Source: Hyphomicrobiales bacterium (GTDB taxonomy: Bacteria > Pseudomonadota > Alphaproteobacteria > Rhizobiales > Devosiaceae). Taken from it: a stretch of 61,512 nucleotides of DNA. How positions within the stretch are numbered: the stretch's first letter is position 1; the number at the start of each line of letters is the position of its first letter. Location: assembly GCA_015490455.1 (NCBI GenBank), contig WFXU01000028.1, forward strand, positions 1-61,512, given 5' to 3'. The translations under genes were made by a program, and so were the position numbers. The notes beneath the pieces are model-generated. The model had not been told where the DNA came from and did no database searches. It worked only from the letters and a program-made list of their open reading frames with translations. This document shows, one piece after another, positions 28,801 through 40,863 of this stretch.

Positions 28801-30456
28801 TTACCTGGTCAGTGGTTTATAGGTCATTCTTTTCGGGTTAACCGCATTTGCGCCAAGACGGCGAATTTTATCTTTTTCATAATCTTCAAAATTGCCTTCA
28901 AACCATTCAACATGGCTATTGCCCTCAAATGCTAGCATGTGGGTTGCTAAGCGATCCAAAAACATTCTATCGTGCGAAATAATAACCGCGCAACCGGCAA
29001 ATTCTTCTAACGCTTCTTCCAGTGCCGCCAAAGTTTCAGTATCTAAATCATTAGTTGGTTCATCAAGCAGTAAAACATTTGCGCCAGATTTTAGCATTTT
29101 GGCTAAATGCACGCGATTACGCTGCCCGCCTGAAAGATTACCAACCTTTTGTTGTTGATCACTACCCTTAAAATTAAAAGCAGAGCAATAGGCACGAGAA
29201 TTCATCTCACGTTTGCCTAAGGTTAAAATTTCGTCCCCACCTGAAATTTCTTCCCAAACAGTTTTATTAGCGTCTAAACTATCCCTACTTTGATCAACAT
29301 AACCAAGATGCACATTTTCACCAAATTCAATTGTGCCGCTATCGGGTTTTTCCTGCCCCGTTAACATTCTAAACAAAGTAGTTTTACCGGCGCCATTTGC
29401 ACCAATAATGCCAACAATTCCGCCAGCGGGAAGATTAAAACTAAGATTTTCAATTAATAATTTATCGCTAAAACCTTTGGAAATATTTTCAACATTTATA
29501 ACTTTATTGCCCAAACGTTCGCCAGGAGGGATAATAATTTGCGCCGAACTGCTTTGCACGCGCGCTTCATTAATTTTGACCAATTCATCATAGGCTTTAA
29601 TACGAGCTTTAGATTTAGCCTGGCGCGCTTGCGGGCTTTGTCCCATCCACTCTTTTTCTCTTTTAAGAACCTTTAATCTTGCCTCATTTTCCCTACCCTC
29701 TTGCTCATAACGTTTGGCCTTTTTTTCCAAATAGGCCGAATAATTACCCTCATAAGGAATGCCCCTACCCCTATCAAGTTCCAAAATCCAGCCGGTAACA
29801 TTATCAAGAAAATATCTATCGTGCGTTATTAATAACACCGCTCCTTTATATTCTCGCAAATGTCGCTCAAGCCAAGCGGTAGTTTCAGCATCAAGATGGT
29901 TAGTTGGCTCATCAAGTAATAATAAATCAGGTTTTGATAATAATAATTGACAAAGCGCTATACGGCGCTTTTCACCACCTGAAAGGTTTTTTACTGAAGC
30001 TTCAGGCGCAGGGCAACCAAGCGCCTCCATTGCCATTTCCACTTGACTATCAAGATCCCATAAGTTTTGCGCGTCAATTTCATCTTGTAATTTTGCCGCT
30101 TCATCTGCCGTTTCATCTGAATAATTCATCATTAATTCATTATATTTATCAAGAATTGCCTGTTTATCTTTAACTCCAAGCATAACATTGCCCAAAGCAT
30201 CTAGATTTTCATCTAAAATTGGCTCTTGCGGCAAATAACCAACACTAGCCCCTTCCGCCAACCACGCCTCGCCGCTAAATTCATTATCCAGCCCTGCCAT
30301 GATTTTTAACAAGGTGGATTTACCAGCACCATTTGGCCCCAAAACACCAATTTTTGCATCGGGATAAAAACTTAAATTTATTCCATCTAAAACCTTTTTG
30401 CCACCAGCATAAGATTTTGTAAGATTTTGCATATGATAAATAAATTGACGTGCCAT
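28801..30456 (-). CDS. ettA: Energy-dependent translational throttle protein EttA (ABC-F)
   Basis: 551 aa with two ABC domains and no membrane segment. Walker A motifs are GPNGAGKST and GANGAGKTT; signatures are LSGGEKRR and LSGGQRNR. The length, the arginine/lysine-rich linker (about 240-320) and the ending NPKRMTYKPLTR match EttA, which binds the ribosomal E site and gates entry into elongation according to energy status. It stands alone on the minus strand. Confidence 0.93.
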   Translation of the reverse strand: MARQFIYHMQNLTKSYAGGKKVLDGINLSFYPDAKIGVLGPNGAGKSTLLKIMAGLDNEFSGEAWLAEGASVGYLPQEPILDENLDALGNVMLGVKDKQAILDKYNELMMNYSDETADEAAKLQDEIDAQNLWDLDSQVEMAMEALGCPAPEASVKNLSGGEKRRIALCQLLLSKPDLLLLDEPTNHLDAETTAWLERHLREYKGAVLLITHDRYFLDNVTGWILELDRGRGIPYEGNYSAYLEKKAKRYEQEGRENEARLKVLKREKEWMGQSPQARQAKSKARIKAYDELVKINEARVQSSSAQIIIPPGERLGNKVINVENISKGFSDKLLIENLSFNLPAGGIVGIIGANGAGKTTLFRMLTGQEKPDSGTIEFGENVHLGYVDQSRDSLDANKTVWEEISGGDEILTLGKREMNSRAYCSAFNFKGSDQQQKVGNLSGGQRNRVHLAKMLKSGANVLLLDEPTNDLDTETLAALEEALEEFAGCAVIISHDRMFLDRLATHMLAFEGNSHVEWFEGNFEDYEKDKIRRLGANAVNPKRMTYKPLTR

Positions 30457-30590
30457 AAAGCGCTAACCTCGTAAAATTATTGATCAAATTTACCTAATGA
30501 TTAAGCGAATATTTGGCAAAAGAAAAGAGCGAAATATTATATTGAGCACCCTAGCTCTAAATTATTTTAATATAGCTGCCATTATAGTCT

Positions 30591-30776
30591 GATTAGTCCT
30601 ACGTGAAGAATTTTTAACATATTGATATTTCTTGATATTTTGCTCCTTTTGGGCATTTAATATTGCCAGATTTTATATCTAATGTGTAGTTTTCTTGCAA
30701 TTTTGATAGATATTTTTGCAATTTCCGACTTCTGACTTCTGACTTCTGAGCGATAAATCTTCATGGCCGACTAATC
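30591..30776 (+). repeat. Family R repeat, full-length copy R2
   Basis: A 186 bp element bounded by imperfect inverted ends: the left end GATTAGTC..CGTGAAGAATTT and the right end, read inverted, GATTAGTC..CCATGAAGATTTAT. Copies are at 43184-43348 and, inverted, 47751-47937. Near its right end GACTTCT is repeated three times (30727-30747). It has no open frame of note. It lies between ettA and the rpoC terminator; the rest of the 403 bp gap has nothing I recognise. Confidence 0.8.
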
Positions 30777-30807
30777 TAACTATTTATCAGCCTTCCTGAT
30801 AAAACAT

Positions 30808-30828
30808 AAGGGGGCTTAAAGCCCCCTT
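30808..30828 (-). terminator. Terminator after rpoC
   Basis: AAGGGGGCT pairs with AGCCCCCTT across a three-base loop, 30 bases beyond the rpoC stop on the minus strand. AT-rich sequence lies on both sides. Confidence 0.8.
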
Positions 30829-30859
30829 TAATTTGGATTATAGAAATAATTTTCTATCC

Positions 30860-33800
30860 CTATTCTTTGGCATTATTTTCTGTATTAGCTTCTGTTGCGG
30901 TGCCAGTTTCAGTCTCACTGCCAGCCTCGCTAACGCTGCTCTCTTCCTGATTAGCCTCTGATTTTGGCGCTTCAAGACGAGCGGCCTCTGCCTGACGACG
31001 GCGCTCCTCAATAATTAAGTCATCACGCTTATTGGCAATATGGCGCATTTTTGTAATGCTTGCGCCGGTGCCAGCTGGAATTAAGCGACCAACAATAACA
31101 TTCTCCTTTAAGCCTTCAAGCAAATCGGCCTTACCGCTAACCGCAGCTTCGGTAAGAACTCTTGTAGTCTCCTGGAAAGAGGCCGCAGAAATAAATGAAC
31201 GGGTCTGTAATGAAGCCTTAGTAATACCAAGCAAAACAGGAACACCTTTGGCCGGCTTTTTACCATCGGCTATAAGTTGCTCATTAAGTTCTTCAAAATC
31301 CAGTTTGTCAATTTGCTCATCTTTAAGCAAACCGCTTTCACCCGGATCTGTTATTTCAACTTTTTGCAACATTTGGCGAACAATAACTTCAATATGTTTG
31401 TCATTAATTGTCACACCCTGAAGGCGGTAAACATCCTGAATTTCATTTATAAGGTAGTTTGCCAATTCCTCAACGCCCTTAATCGCCAAAATATCATGCG
31501 GAGCAGGATTGCCATCAAGAATATAATCACCCTTTTCAATAATATCGCCTTCCTGTAAGTGGAATGGCTTGCTTTTTGGAATTAAATATTCAACTGGCTC
31601 CAAACTCTCATCTTTTGGATCAATAATAATACGGCGTTTATTTTTATAATCGCGGCCAAAGCGAATTGTGCCGCTAATTTCAGCAATAATTGCGTGATCT
31701 TTTGGCCGACGTGCTTCAAATAATTCAGCAACGCGAGGTAAACCGCCGGTAATATCGGTTGTTTTTGCGCTTTCAAGCGGAATACGTGCCAATACATCAC
31801 CTGGGGCTACTTTTTCACCCGGTTCAACCGAAATAACGGCCTCAACCGAAAGATAAGAACGAGCTTCCTTACCATTCTCAAGTTCCACCACTTTACCTTT
31901 ACGGGCAATTGCTAAAGCTGGTTTTAGGTCTGCTCCGCGCTGATTTGAGCGCCAATCAATAACAACACGCTTGGTAAATCCGGTGGCTTCGTCGGTAGTC
32001 TCGGTCATTGAAACACCATCAACAAGATCTTCAAACACGACCTCGCCATTAGCTTCAGCCAAAATTGGATGCGTATATGGATCCCATTCGGCAATTCTTT
32101 GCCCACGTTTTACCACATCACCGTCATTAACATGAATTTTAGCACCATAATTAACGCGATGGGTTGCTCGCTCATTACCGCTTTCATCAAGAATTGCAAT
32201 AGTAACATTACGCCCAATAGCAATTAGAGATTTATCAGAGCCTTCAACAACCTTACGGTTACGTATTTCCACTTTACCTTCAGCCCCGGCTTCAAGATAA
32301 GAACTATCCACAACCTGCGCCGTTCCACCAATATGGAATGTGCGCATTGTCAATTGTGTGCCAGGCTCACCAATAGATTGAGCGGCGATAACGCCAACCG
32401 CTTCACCAATATTAACCGGCGTTCCGCGCGCTAAATCCCTACCATAACAGGCGGCGCAACAACCATATCGAACCTCACAAGTAAGCGGAGAGCGAATGCG
32501 AACCGATTGAATATTAGCCTGCTCAATCAACTCCGCATCTTTTTCATCAATTAATTTACCTTTTTTGACAAGAACTTTACCCGTTTCCCTATCAATAATA
32601 TCTTCAAGCAAAGTGCGTCCCAAAGCCCGTTGACCTAGAGAAACTATCACTTGCCCAGCGTCAATAACAGCTTCAATCGTAAGTCCCTTATCAGTTCCGC
32701 AATCTTTTTGGTTAATAATCGCATCTTGCGCTACATCAACCAAACGCCTTGTCAAATATCCGGAATTAGCCGTTTTAAGAGCAGTATCGGCAAGCCCTTT
32801 TCTCGCCCCGTGTGTGGAGTTAAAATATTCCATCACGGTTAGGCCTTCCTTAAAATTGGAAGTAATCGGGGTTTCAATGATTGAGCCATCAGGACGCGCC
32901 ATAAGTCCGCGCATTCCGGCTAGCTGCTTCATCTGTGCAGGCGAACCACGCGCACCGGAATGAGCCATCATATAGACCGAATTAATTGGCTTTTGTCGCC
33001 CCGTTTCTTCGTCAAACTCAATGGAAGAAATTTTAGCCATCATCTCATCAGCAACAATATCACTACATTTTGACCAAGCATCAACCGCCTTATTATATTT
33101 TTCACCCTGAGTGATAAGGCCGTTATTATATTGGTTTTCAAACTCGGCCACTTGTTTGCGGGTTTCTTCAACAATTTTTGCCTTTGTTTCAGGAATGACC
33201 ATATCATCTTTACCAAAGGAAATCCCCGCCTTACAGGCATGTTTGAAACCAAGATCCATTAATCTGTCAGAAAATATTACTGTCTCCTTTTGCCCGCAGG
33301 CGCGATAAACAATATCAATTAAATTTGATATCATTTTCTTGGTCATTGTTTGATTACAGGCAGAAAAAGGCACCGAACCATCACCCGGCAAAAGCTGCCC
33401 CAGCAACATTCTGCCCGGAGTGGTTTCAACAACCTCATAATATTCATTACCATCCGCATCGCGCGCCTTTACCCGCGCCTTAATCTTGCTATGTAGGGTA
33501 ACAATATTATTATCCAACGCATATTCAATTTCGCCAATTGAAGCAAAGGCCATTCCCTCTCCCGGCTCATTTTTATTCATCAAAGAGAGATGATAAAGAC
33601 CAAGCACAATATCTTGAGAGGGAACAATAATTGGCATACCATTTGCCGGATGTAATATATTATTGGTAGACATCATTAAAACACGAGCCTCCAATTGCGC
33701 TTCCAAAGAAAGAGGCACATGCACGGCCATTTGATCGCCGTCAAAATCAGCATTAAAGGCAGCACAAACCAGCGGATGAAGATGAATTGCCTTACCTTCA

Positions 33801-35137
33801 ATTAATACTGGCTCAAATGCCTGTATTCCCAAGCGGTGCAGGGTTGGGGCGCGGTTTAACAAAACCGGATGTTCACGAATTACCTCATCAAGAATATCCC
33901 AAACTTCCGGTTTTTCTTTTTCTACCAGTTTCTTAGCCTGTTTTACGGTGGTAGAATAGCCCTTTGCCTCAAGTCGCGAATAGATAAATGGCTTAAATAA
34001 TTCAAGCGCCATTTTTTTCGGCAAACCACATTGGTGTAGCTTAAGCTCTGGCCCCACCGTAATTACCGAACGGCCAGAATAATCAACCCTCTTACCAAGC
34101 AGATTTTGCCTAAAGCGACCCTGCTTACCTTTTAGCATATCAGAGAGCGATTTTAATGGACGTTTATTAGCACCCGTTATTGTGCGACCGCGTCTGCCAT
34201 TATCAAATAATGCGTCAACAGCCTCTTGCAGCATCCTTTTTTCATTACGAATAATAATATCTGGCGCGCGTAGCTCCATCAATCTCTTTAAGCGATTATT
34301 CCGGTTTATTACCCGACGATAAAGATCATTAAGATCAGAGGTAGCAAAACGCCCACCATCAAGCGGAACAAGCGGACGCAATTCAGGAGGAATAACCGGT
34401 ATAATGGTCATTATCATCCATTCCGGCTTGTTTCCTGAAACAATAAATTGCTCTACAACTTTGAGCCTTTTGGCTAATTTTTTTGGCTTTAACTCAGTTG
34501 TTGCTTCTTCTATTTCAGTCCTTAGCTGCGCTGCTTCTTTTTCTAAATCCAGTGAAATCAACATTTCACGAATTGCCTCAGCGCCTATCATGGCAGTAAA
34601 AGAATCGGGGCCAAATTTATCCTGCGCATCCAAATATTGCTCTTCGGTAAGCATATCATGTAGCTTAAAGGGAGTTAGGCCAGGTTCGGTAACAACATAA
34701 TATTCAAAATATAAAATACGCTCAATATCTTTAAGCGTCTTATCGAGCAATAAGGCAATGCGCGATGGTAAAGATTTCAAAAACCAAATATGCGCAACAG
34801 GAGCAGCAAGTTCAATATGCCCCATACGTTCGCGCCTTACACGCGAAAGAGTAACCTCAACACCGCATTTTTCGCAAATTACTCCCTTAAATTTCATCCG
34901 CTTATATTTACCGCACAAACATTCATAATCCTTCATCGGACCAAAAATACGCGAACAGAATAAACCATCCCGCTCAGGCTTAAACGTGCGATAATTAATT
35001 GTTTCAGGCTTTTTTATCTCGCCATAAGACCAGGAGAGAATTTTTTCCGGACTGGCAATATTAATACGCATCTGGTCAAACATTTGCATTTGATTTTGTG
35101 GACCAAACGGATCTGTAACATGGTGATGGTGGTTCAT
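30860..35137 (-). CDS. rpoC: RNA polymerase subunit beta'
   Basis: 1425 aa. The N-terminal zinc ribbon is [19 protein letters not shown], the catalytic magnesium loop is NADFDGDQM, and the trigger-loop area ([10 protein letters not shown]) is intact. The last 35 residues are glutamate-, serine- and threonine-rich and look disordered. It follows rpoB after an 86 bp spacer and is the distal gene of the superoperon; a strong hairpin terminator lies just beyond. Confidence 0.98.
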   Translation of the reverse strand: MNHHHHVTDPFGPQNQMQMFDQMRINIASPEKILSWSYGEIKKPETINYRTFKPERDGLFCSRIFGPMKDYECLCGKYKRMKFKGVICEKCGVEVTLSRVRRERMGHIELAAPVAHIWFLKSLPSRIALLLDKTLKDIERILYFEYYVVTEPGLTPFKLHDMLTEEQYLDAQDKFGPDSFTAMIGAEAIREMLISLDLEKEAAQLRTEIEEATTELKPKKLAKRLKVVEQFIVSGNKPEWMIMTIIPVIPPELRPLVPLDGGRFATSDLNDLYRRVINRNNRLKRLMELRAPDIIIRNEKRMLQEAVDALFDNGRRGRTITGANKRPLKSLSDMLKGKQGRFRQNLLGKRVDYSGRSVITVGPELKLHQCGLPKKMALELFKPFIYSRLEAKGYSTTVKQAKKLVEKEKPEVWDILDEVIREHPVLLNRAPTLHRLGIQAFEPVLIEGKAIHLHPLVCAAFNADFDGDQMAVHVPLSLEAQLEARVLMMSTNNILHPANGMPIIVPSQDIVLGLYHLSLMNKNEPGEGMAFASIGEIEYALDNNIVTLHSKIKARVKARDADGNEYYEVVETTPGRMLLGQLLPGDGSVPFSACNQTMTKKMISNLIDIVYRACGQKETVIFSDRLMDLGFKHACKAGISFGKDDMVIPETKAKIVEETRKQVAEFENQYNNGLITQGEKYNKAVDAWSKCSDIVADEMMAKISSIEFDEETGRQKPINSVYMMAHSGARGSPAQMKQLAGMRGLMARPDGSIIETPITSNFKEGLTVMEYFNSTHGARKGLADTALKTANSGYLTRRLVDVAQDAIINQKDCGTDKGLTIEAVIDAGQVIVSLGQRALGRTLLEDIIDRETGKVLVKKGKLIDEKDAELIEQANIQSVRIRSPLTCEVRYGCCAACYGRDLARGTPVNIGEAVGVIAAQSIGEPGTQLTMRTFHIGGTAQVVDSSYLEAGAEGKVEIRNRKVVEGSDKSLIAIGRNVTIAILDESGNERATHRVNYGAKIHVNDGDVVKRGQRIAEWDPYTHPILAEANGEVVFEDLVDGVSMTETTDEATGFTKRVVIDWRSNQRGADLKPALAIARKGKVVELENGKEARSYLSVEAVISVEPGEKVAPGDVLARIPLESAKTTDITGGLPRVAELFEARRPKDHAIIAEISGTIRFGRDYKNKRRIIIDPKDESLEPVEYLIPKSKPFHLQEGDIIEKGDYILDGNPAPHDILAIKGVEELANYLINEIQDVYRLQGVTINDKHIEVIVRQMLQKVEITDPGESGLLKDEQIDKLDFEELNEQLIADGKKPAKGVPVLLGITKASLQTRSFISAASFQETTRVLTEAAVSGKADLLEGLKENVIVGRLIPAGTGASITKMRHIANKRDDLIIEERRRQAEAARLEAPKSEANQEESSVSEAGSETETGTATEANTENNAKE

Positions 35138-35223
35138 TCTTTTATCTCCTATTTCTTCTAGCCATTTTATTTTGACTATGAAGAATTTGGCTAATTCCTC
35201 TTTCGTTTATTTTCTACGCCGAA

Positions 35224-38200
35224 CTATTCCGCCGCATCTAATGGTGCTTCTATTTCATCCGGACTATCAGAATCATCATCCTCACTCAGCTCGCTTTCAG
35301 TAAGTTCAACATTTAGCCCCAGCGATCTGATTTCTTTAACAAGAACATTGAAACTTTCAGGTATTCCGGCTTCAAAACTATTATCCCCGCGCACAATAGC
35401 TTCATAAACCTTCGTTCTTCCGGCAACATCATCTGATTTGATGGTCAGCATCTCTTGTAAAGTATAGGCGGCACCATAGGCCTCAAGCGCCCAAACTTCC
35501 ATCTCACCAAATCTTTGCCCACCAAACTGCGCTTTACCGCCAAGTGGCTGCTGGGTAACAAGCGAATATGGACCAATGGATCTAGCATGAATTTTATCGT
35601 CAACAAGGTGATGAAGTTTGAGCATATAAATATAGCCAACAGTTACCGGACGCTCAAACGGCTCGCCAGTGCGACCATCATAAAGAACTGACTGGCCTGA
35701 ACTATCTAAGCCCGCCCGCTCTAACATATCGACAATATCCGCCTCTTTTGCACCATCAAAAACCGGTGTTGAAACGGGAACACCTTCTGCAAGTTGCTCC
35801 CCCAGCAAAAGAAGCGAATCATCATCAAGGTCAGAAACTGAATCTTCACCCTTGAACAGAGTTTTAACTTCCTCTCTAAGTGGCTCAATATTATTTTTCT
35901 CGCGATAAATGCGCAACATTTCATCAATCTTTTTGCCAAGCCCTTTACATGCCCAGCCCAAATGGGTTTCCAAAATTTGCCCCACATTCATGCGCGAGGG
36001 CACACCAAGCGGATTAAGAACAATATCAACCGGCGTTCCATCTTCCAGATAGGGCATATCTTCCTGTTGCATAATACGCGAAACAACGCCCTTATTACCG
36101 TGCCGGCCGGCCATTTTGTCGCCTGATTGTAATTTGCGCTTAGTGGCCACAAAAACCTTAACCATTTTCATAACACCCGGAAGCAATTCGTCACCGCGCT
36201 GCAATTTATCAACCTTATTAATAAATCTTTGCTCTAATGATTTACGGCTTTCCTCATATTGCTCCTGTAGCCTTTCAATTTCGGACATTATTTTGTCATC
36301 ATCAACCACAAATTGCCACCATTTTGAACGTGGATGAACGGCAAAAATAGCATCATTTAACTTGGTTCCAGGCTGATAGCCTTTCGGCCCGGCAATAGCT
36401 TCCTTACCAAACAACATCTCCTTAAGCCGTGCATAAACATTGCGGTTAAGAATAGCCATCTCATCATCTCTATCTTTGGCGAGGCGTTCAATTTCTTCAC
36501 GTTCAATCGCCATAGCCCGTTCATCTTTTTCAACGCCGTGACGGTTAAAGACCCGAACTTCCACAACCGTGCCGCCATCACCAGGCGGAACGCGCAATGA
36601 AGTATCGCGCACATCAGAAGCCTTTTCGCCAAAAATCGCCCTTAGTAATTTTTCTTCAGGCGTCATCGGGCTTTCACCTTTTGGGGTAATTTTGCCAACC
36701 AGAATATCGCCCGGCCCTACTTGCGCACCAATATGCACAATTCCGGCCTCATCAAGATTGCTAAGCGCCTCTTCTGACACATTGGGAATATCACGGGTAA
36801 TTTCCTCAGGCCCCAATTTTGTATCACGCGCCATCACATCATATTCATCAATATGAATTGAGGTAAAAACATCTTCCCTTACAATCTTGTCGCTTAATAA
36901 AATACTATCCTCAAAATTATAACCGTTCCATGGCATAAAGGCCACCAACACATTGCGCCCCAACGCTAAATCACCTAATTCAGTAGAAGGACCATCGGCA
37001 ATAATATCACCTTCATTAACATGATCTCCTACCACAACCAGAGGAACCTGATTAATGCATGTAGATTGGTTAGATCTTTGAAATTTCATTAAATTATAAA
37101 TATCAACTCCTGATTTAGAAGCGTCTGTTTCCTCTATGGCGCGAATAACAATACGCGTTGCATCAACCTGATCCACAATGCCCGAACGTTTAGCAACAAT
37201 TGCCGCACCACTATCGCGCGCCACTACAGATTCCATGCCAGTGCCAACAAGCGGCGCTTGCGCGCGCAAAAGCGGCACCGCTTGACGCATCATATTAGAG
37301 CCCATCAAAGCGCGATTAGCATCATCATTTTCAAGGAATGGAATTAGCGAAGAAGCAATGGAAATGACTTGTTTTGGCGAAACGTCCATCAAATCTATTT
37401 GCTCACGCGGAGTAAGAGAAACCTCTCCGGCAGTGCGCGCTGTTACCATCTCATTGATGAACTCGCCCTTTTCATTTATTTGTGCATTTGCTTGGGCAAT
37501 ATGATATTTTGCCTCTTCCATAGCTGACAGATAGACAACTTCATCGGTAACTTTGCCATCAACAACTTTACGATAGGGAGTTTCAATAAAACCATATTTA
37601 TTTACCCTAGCAAAAGTAGCCAATGAATTGATAAGTCCAATATTTGGCCCCTCAGGAGTTTCAATCGGGCAAATTCTTCCATAGTGCGTCACATGCACGT
37701 CACGCACCTCAAAGCCCGCTCTTTCCCGCGTTAACCCGCCAGGACCAAGCGCAGAAAGACGACGCTTATGGGTAATTTCAGAAAGTGGGTTGGTCTGATC
37801 CATAAATTGGGAGAGCTGGCTTGAGCCAAAAAACTCACGCACTGCCGCCGCAGCCGGTTTGGCATTTATCAAATCTTGCGGCATAACAGTATCAATTTCA
37901 ACCGAACTCATCCGCTCCTTAATTGCCCGCTCCATGCGCAACAAACCGACGCGATATTGGTTTTCCATCAATTCACCGACAGAACGGACACGCCGATTGC
38001 CCAGATTGTCTATATCGTCAATTTGTCCGTGCCCATCACGTAACCGCACCAAAGTTCTAACAACTTCAACAATATCCTCTTTTCTTAAAATGCGAACACT
38101 ATCATCCACATCAAGGTCTAAACGCATATTTAATTTAACACGGCCAACGGCTGAAAGGTCATAGCGCTCACTATCAAAAAATAGGGAATTAAACATTGCT

Positions 38201-39369
38201 TCAGCAGTTTCAATAGTTGGCGGCTCACCAGGTCGCATTACACGATAAATATCAAATAAAGCATCTTCGCGAGTTTCATTTTTATCAATAGCAAGGGAAT
38301 TACGAATATAGGCACCTATATTTTTGTGATCTATATCAAGAACCGGAATTTCCTCAAAACCGGCTTCCTCTAGCTTTGCAAGCAAAGAAGCGTCAATTTC
38401 ATCACCCGCTTCAGCATAAATTTCTCCAGTTTCCATATTGACCATATCTTCGGAAATATAATGGCCATATATATCTTCTTCTTCGACTAAAAGGTGAGTT
38501 AAGCCTGCTTCGGCGAGTTTTTTGGCACCAAGCACAGAAATCTTCTTACCAGCAGGCGAAACAATCTTACCGCTCTTAGCGTCTATCAGATCCTCTCCCG
38601 GTTTAACACCTTTCCATTTTTCAGCTATAAAGGGCTTCTTCCAACCCTTTTTGGTTTTTTCATAAATATAGCTATCATAATAAGTGGCAAGAATTTCCTC
38701 CGCATCCATTCCCAAAGCCTTAAGGAAGGAAGTTACCGGAATTTTACGACGCCGATCTATGCGCGCATAAACTATGTCTTTTGCATCAAACTCAAAATCA
38801 AGCCATGAGCCTCGATAGGGGATAATACGGGCGGCAAAAAGCAATTTGCCTGATGAATGCGATTTACCCTTATCATGATCAAAGAATACGCCGGGCGATC
38901 TATGCATCTGCGAAACGACAACGCGCTCTGTGCCATTAATAATAAATGTTCCATTCTCAGTCATAAAAGGCATATCGCCCATATAGACTTCTTGCTCTTT
39001 AATATCTTTTACAGATTTAGCGCCGGTTTCTTCATCAACATCAAATACGATTAGACGCAATGTAACCTTTAGCGGCGCCGCATAAGTCATACCCCGCTGA
39101 CGACATTCTTCAGTGTCATATTTTGGTTGTTCAAATTCATAGCGCACAAATTCTAGCGCGGCGCTATCGGAAAAATCCTTAATAGGAAAAACAGACTTAA
39201 ATACTGCCTGTAAACCCTCATTTTTACGCCCACCTTCGGGCTCTTCAACCATTAAAAACTGATCGTAAGATGCTTTTTGCACCTCAATCAGATTTGGCAT
39301 TTTTGTAACTTCTTTAATTTTTCCAAACGATTTGCGCACCTTACGGCGACCATTAAATGTTGTAGCCAT
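35224..39369 (-). CDS. rpoB: RNA polymerase subunit beta
   Basis: 1381 aa from the ATG at 39369 ([18 protein letters not shown]), preferred over an upstream in-frame ATG at 39423 because family proteins begin here and GGAGC lies at ribosome-binding distance. The rifampicin region reads [20 protein letters not shown] with no obvious classical resistance change. An acidic C-terminal tail follows the conserved end. It is transcribed with rpoC; a 233 bp leader after rplL may hold processing or attenuation signals. Confidence 0.98.
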   Translation of the reverse strand: MATTFNGRRKVRKSFGKIKEVTKMPNLIEVQKASYDQFLMVEEPEGGRKNEGLQAVFKSVFPIKDFSDSAALEFVRYEFEQPKYDTEECRQRGMTYAAPLKVTLRLIVFDVDEETGAKSVKDIKEQEVYMGDMPFMTENGTFIINGTERVVVSQMHRSPGVFFDHDKGKSHSSGKLLFAARIIPYRGSWLDFEFDAKDIVYARIDRRRKIPVTSFLKALGMDAEEILATYYDSYIYEKTKKGWKKPFIAEKWKGVKPGEDLIDAKSGKIVSPAGKKISVLGAKKLAEAGLTHLLVEEEDIYGHYISEDMVNMETGEIYAEAGDEIDASLLAKLEEAGFEEIPVLDIDHKNIGAYIRNSLAIDKNETREDALFDIYRVMRPGEPPTIETAEAMFNSLFFDSERYDLSAVGRVKLNMRLDLDVDDSVRILRKEDIVEVVRTLVRLRDGHGQIDDIDNLGNRRVRSVGELMENQYRVGLLRMERAIKERMSSVEIDTVMPQDLINAKPAAAAVREFFGSSQLSQFMDQTNPLSEITHKRRLSALGPGGLTRERAGFEVRDVHVTHYGRICPIETPEGPNIGLINSLATFARVNKYGFIETPYRKVVDGKVTDEVVYLSAMEEAKYHIAQANAQINEKGEFINEMVTARTAGEVSLTPREQIDLMDVSPKQVISIASSLIPFLENDDANRALMGSNMMRQAVPLLRAQAPLVGTGMESVVARDSGAAIVAKRSGIVDQVDATRIVIRAIEETDASKSGVDIYNLMKFQRSNQSTCINQVPLVVVGDHVNEGDIIADGPSTELGDLALGRNVLVAFMPWNGYNFEDSILLSDKIVREDVFTSIHIDEYDVMARDTKLGPEEITRDIPNVSEEALSNLDEAGIVHIGAQVGPGDILVGKITPKGESPMTPEEKLLRAIFGEKASDVRDTSLRVPPGDGGTVVEVRVFNRHGVEKDERAMAIEREEIERLAKDRDDEMAILNRNVYARLKEMLFGKEAIAGPKGYQPGTKLNDAIFAVHPRSKWWQFVVDDDKIMSEIERLQEQYEESRKSLEQRFINKVDKLQRGDELLPGVMKMVKVFVATKRKLQSGDKMAGRHGNKGVVSRIMQQEDMPYLEDGTPVDIVLNPLGVPSRMNVGQILETHLGWACKGLGKKIDEMLRIYREKNNIEPLREEVKTLFKGEDSVSDLDDDSLLLLGEQLAEGVPVSTPVFDGAKEADIVDMLERAGLDSSGQSVLYDGRTGEPFERPVTVGYIYMLKLHHLVDDKIHARSIGPYSLVTQQPLGGKAQFGGQRFGEMEVWALEAYGAAYTLQEMLTIKSDDVAGRTKVYEAIVRGDNSFEAGIPESFNVLVKEIRSLGLNVELTESELSEDDDSDSPDEIEAPLDAAE

Positions 39370-39602
39370 AATAGCTCCATTTGTTATGTTGTTGAGAGGG
39401 GCAACTGTCCAAAACACCGACAATCAGCCGTCGAGGTTTTGGGCATTTGCCGCACGCTAAGCCACAGCTTAGCTTTTAATGTTAAAAAATTGTTAACTTT
39501 ACTCTATATTTTACACTATAGATTTTACTCATTGCCATTTATGGCGATATTGAGGCGACAAGGGCCACCCCAATAATCGCTAAATCACTTAAGTTCAACC
39601 AA

Positions 39603-39986
39603 TTATTTAAGTTCAACTTTAGCACCGGCAGCTTCAAGTTTTGTCTTGATTTCCTCTGCTTCCTCTTTTGATACGCCTTCCTTAACGGGCTTTGGCGCAC
39701 TCTCAACCAAAGCTTTTGATTCGGCAAGGCCCAAACCGGTAATTGCGCGAACTTCTTTAATGACATTGAGTTTTTTAGCACCCATTTCGGCCAAAATAAC
39801 GTCAAATTCGCTTTTTTCTTCGGCAGCACCACCAGCTTCAGCAGCACCACCACCGGCAACAGCAGCAACCGCAACCGGTGCAGCCGCAGAAACGCCCCAT
39901 TTTTCTTCAAGTAATTTTGAAAGCTCAGAGGCTTCTAATACAGTTAAAGTAGAAAGTTCTTCCACTAATTTTTCAAGATCTGCCAT
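39603..39986 (-). CDS. rplL: 50S ribosomal protein L7/L12
   Basis: 127 aa. The N-terminal dimerisation helix is followed by an alanine- and glycine-rich hinge (about 35-57), then the C-terminal factor-binding domain [20 protein letters not shown]. It forms the ribosomal stalk that recruits translation GTPases. It lies 59 bases after rplJ, its stalk base. Confidence 0.97.
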   Translation of the reverse strand: MADLEKLVEELSTLTVLEASELSKLLEEKWGVSAAAPVAVAAVAGGGAAEAGGAAEEKSEFDVILAEMGAKKLNVIKEVRAITGLGLAESKALVESAPKPVKEGVSKEEAEEIKTKLEAAGAKVELK

Positions 39987-40045
39987 TTTTTCGGCTCCTA
40001 AATGTTAAGTTATAGTTTCAGTTCGAATGTGGAAATGGTTGCATA

Positions 40046-40564
40046 TTACGCCGCAGCGCCCTTATCAGAATAAGCAGATATAACTCTTGCTATCTGAGAA
40101 CCCGGAGCTGCCACAACGGAAGCAATTTTGGCCGCTGGCTGTGTAAGCAAGCCAGCAATTTTGGCGCGTAATTCCTCAAGTGAAGGCATTTGGGCAAGCG
40201 CTTTAACACCATCGGCATCAAGGCTTGTTTCTCCCATTGCTCCGCCTAAAATAACGAATTTATCGTTTTCTTTAGCAAAATTCACCGCAATTTTTGGCGC
40301 GGTAACAGGATCATCAGAATAGGCAATAAGTGTAGGACCATTAAACAGATCCGAAATATCTGCACTATTTGCTTCTTTAAGAGCAAGCTTTGCAAGGCGG
40401 TTTTTTGCAACCCTTACCCGTCCACCGGCCTGCTTCATCTGCACGCGCAGATTTTCCATTTCAGACACGTTCAGACCGGCATAATGAGCAACGACAATAG
40501 CCGCAGAAGAATTAAAATCCTCCGTTAGCTCTTTGACAAGCTCCGCTTTTTCCGCTCTATTCAC
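40046..40564 (-). CDS. rplJ: 50S ribosomal protein L10
   Basis: 172 aa. [30 protein letters not shown] and [12 protein letters not shown] are family landmarks. It anchors L7/L12 dimers on the ribosome and, in complex with them, represses its own mRNA through the leader just upstream. An alanine-rich C-terminal helix provides stalk binding sites. Confidence 0.97.
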   Translation of the reverse strand: MNRAEKAELVKELTEDFNSSAAIVVAHYAGLNVSEMENLRVQMKQAGGRVRVAKNRLAKLALKEANSADISDLFNGPTLIAYSDDPVTAPKIAVNFAKENDKFVILGGAMGETSLDADGVKALAQMPSLEELRAKIAGLLTQPAAKIASVVAAPGSQIARVISAYSDKGAAA

Positions 40565-40589
40565 TGCTTCTCTCCACAGTTTGGCTCAA

Positions 40590-40832
40590 AATCAAGCCGT
40601 TTCAATTAGTTATTCTAAAGATTTTATGTAAAATCTTAGAACAACGGTTCATTGCCTGCAAGGAACGCCTAATTTAGCATTCCAACTGGTTCGAACTAAA
40701 ACAATTTGGGCAAAGCCCGAAATTCTTATAATTCTAACCCCATCTATGCTGGCCCTTCAAGGTTTAAGGAATATTCCACCCGCAGTCTCTAACAGGACTT
40801 TATTGTAAGAGGAGCCTTTGGCTCATTACAAT
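40590..40832 (-). ncRNA. Probable L10 leader (autoregulatory rplJL 5' region)
   Basis: The roughly 300 bp gap between rplA and rplJ contains, on the minus strand, GTTAGAGACTGCGGGTGGA, which resembles the conserved GAGACUGCnGGUG kink-turn core of the L10 leader, and AGGCGTTCCTTGCAGGCA further on, rich in pairing options. In bacteria L10(L12)4 binds this leader to repress rplJL translation. The assignment rests on position and the core motif; I did not fold the whole RNA. Confidence 0.6.
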
Positions 40833-40854
40833 ATTTTGGGCAAACACCCAAAAT
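40833..40854 (-). terminator. Hairpin after rplA (partial terminator or processing site)
   Basis: ATTTTGGG (40833-40840) pairs with CCCAAAAT (40847-40854) just past the rplA stop. No U-run follows on the minus strand, so read-through to rplJ is expected. A near-copy of this hairpin and its flank lies at 40703-40730. Confidence 0.5.
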
Positions 40855-40863
40855 TCTTATCAT

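Noticed and set aside
35224-39423. Longer rpoB reading frame from 39423
   Set aside because: The extra 18 residues are not part of the family and the ribosome binding site fits ATG 39369.
39539-39910. 123-codon leucine- and lysine-rich frame overlapping rplL
   Set aside because: It is a shifted-frame reading of rplL, whose own frame matches L7/L12 throughout.
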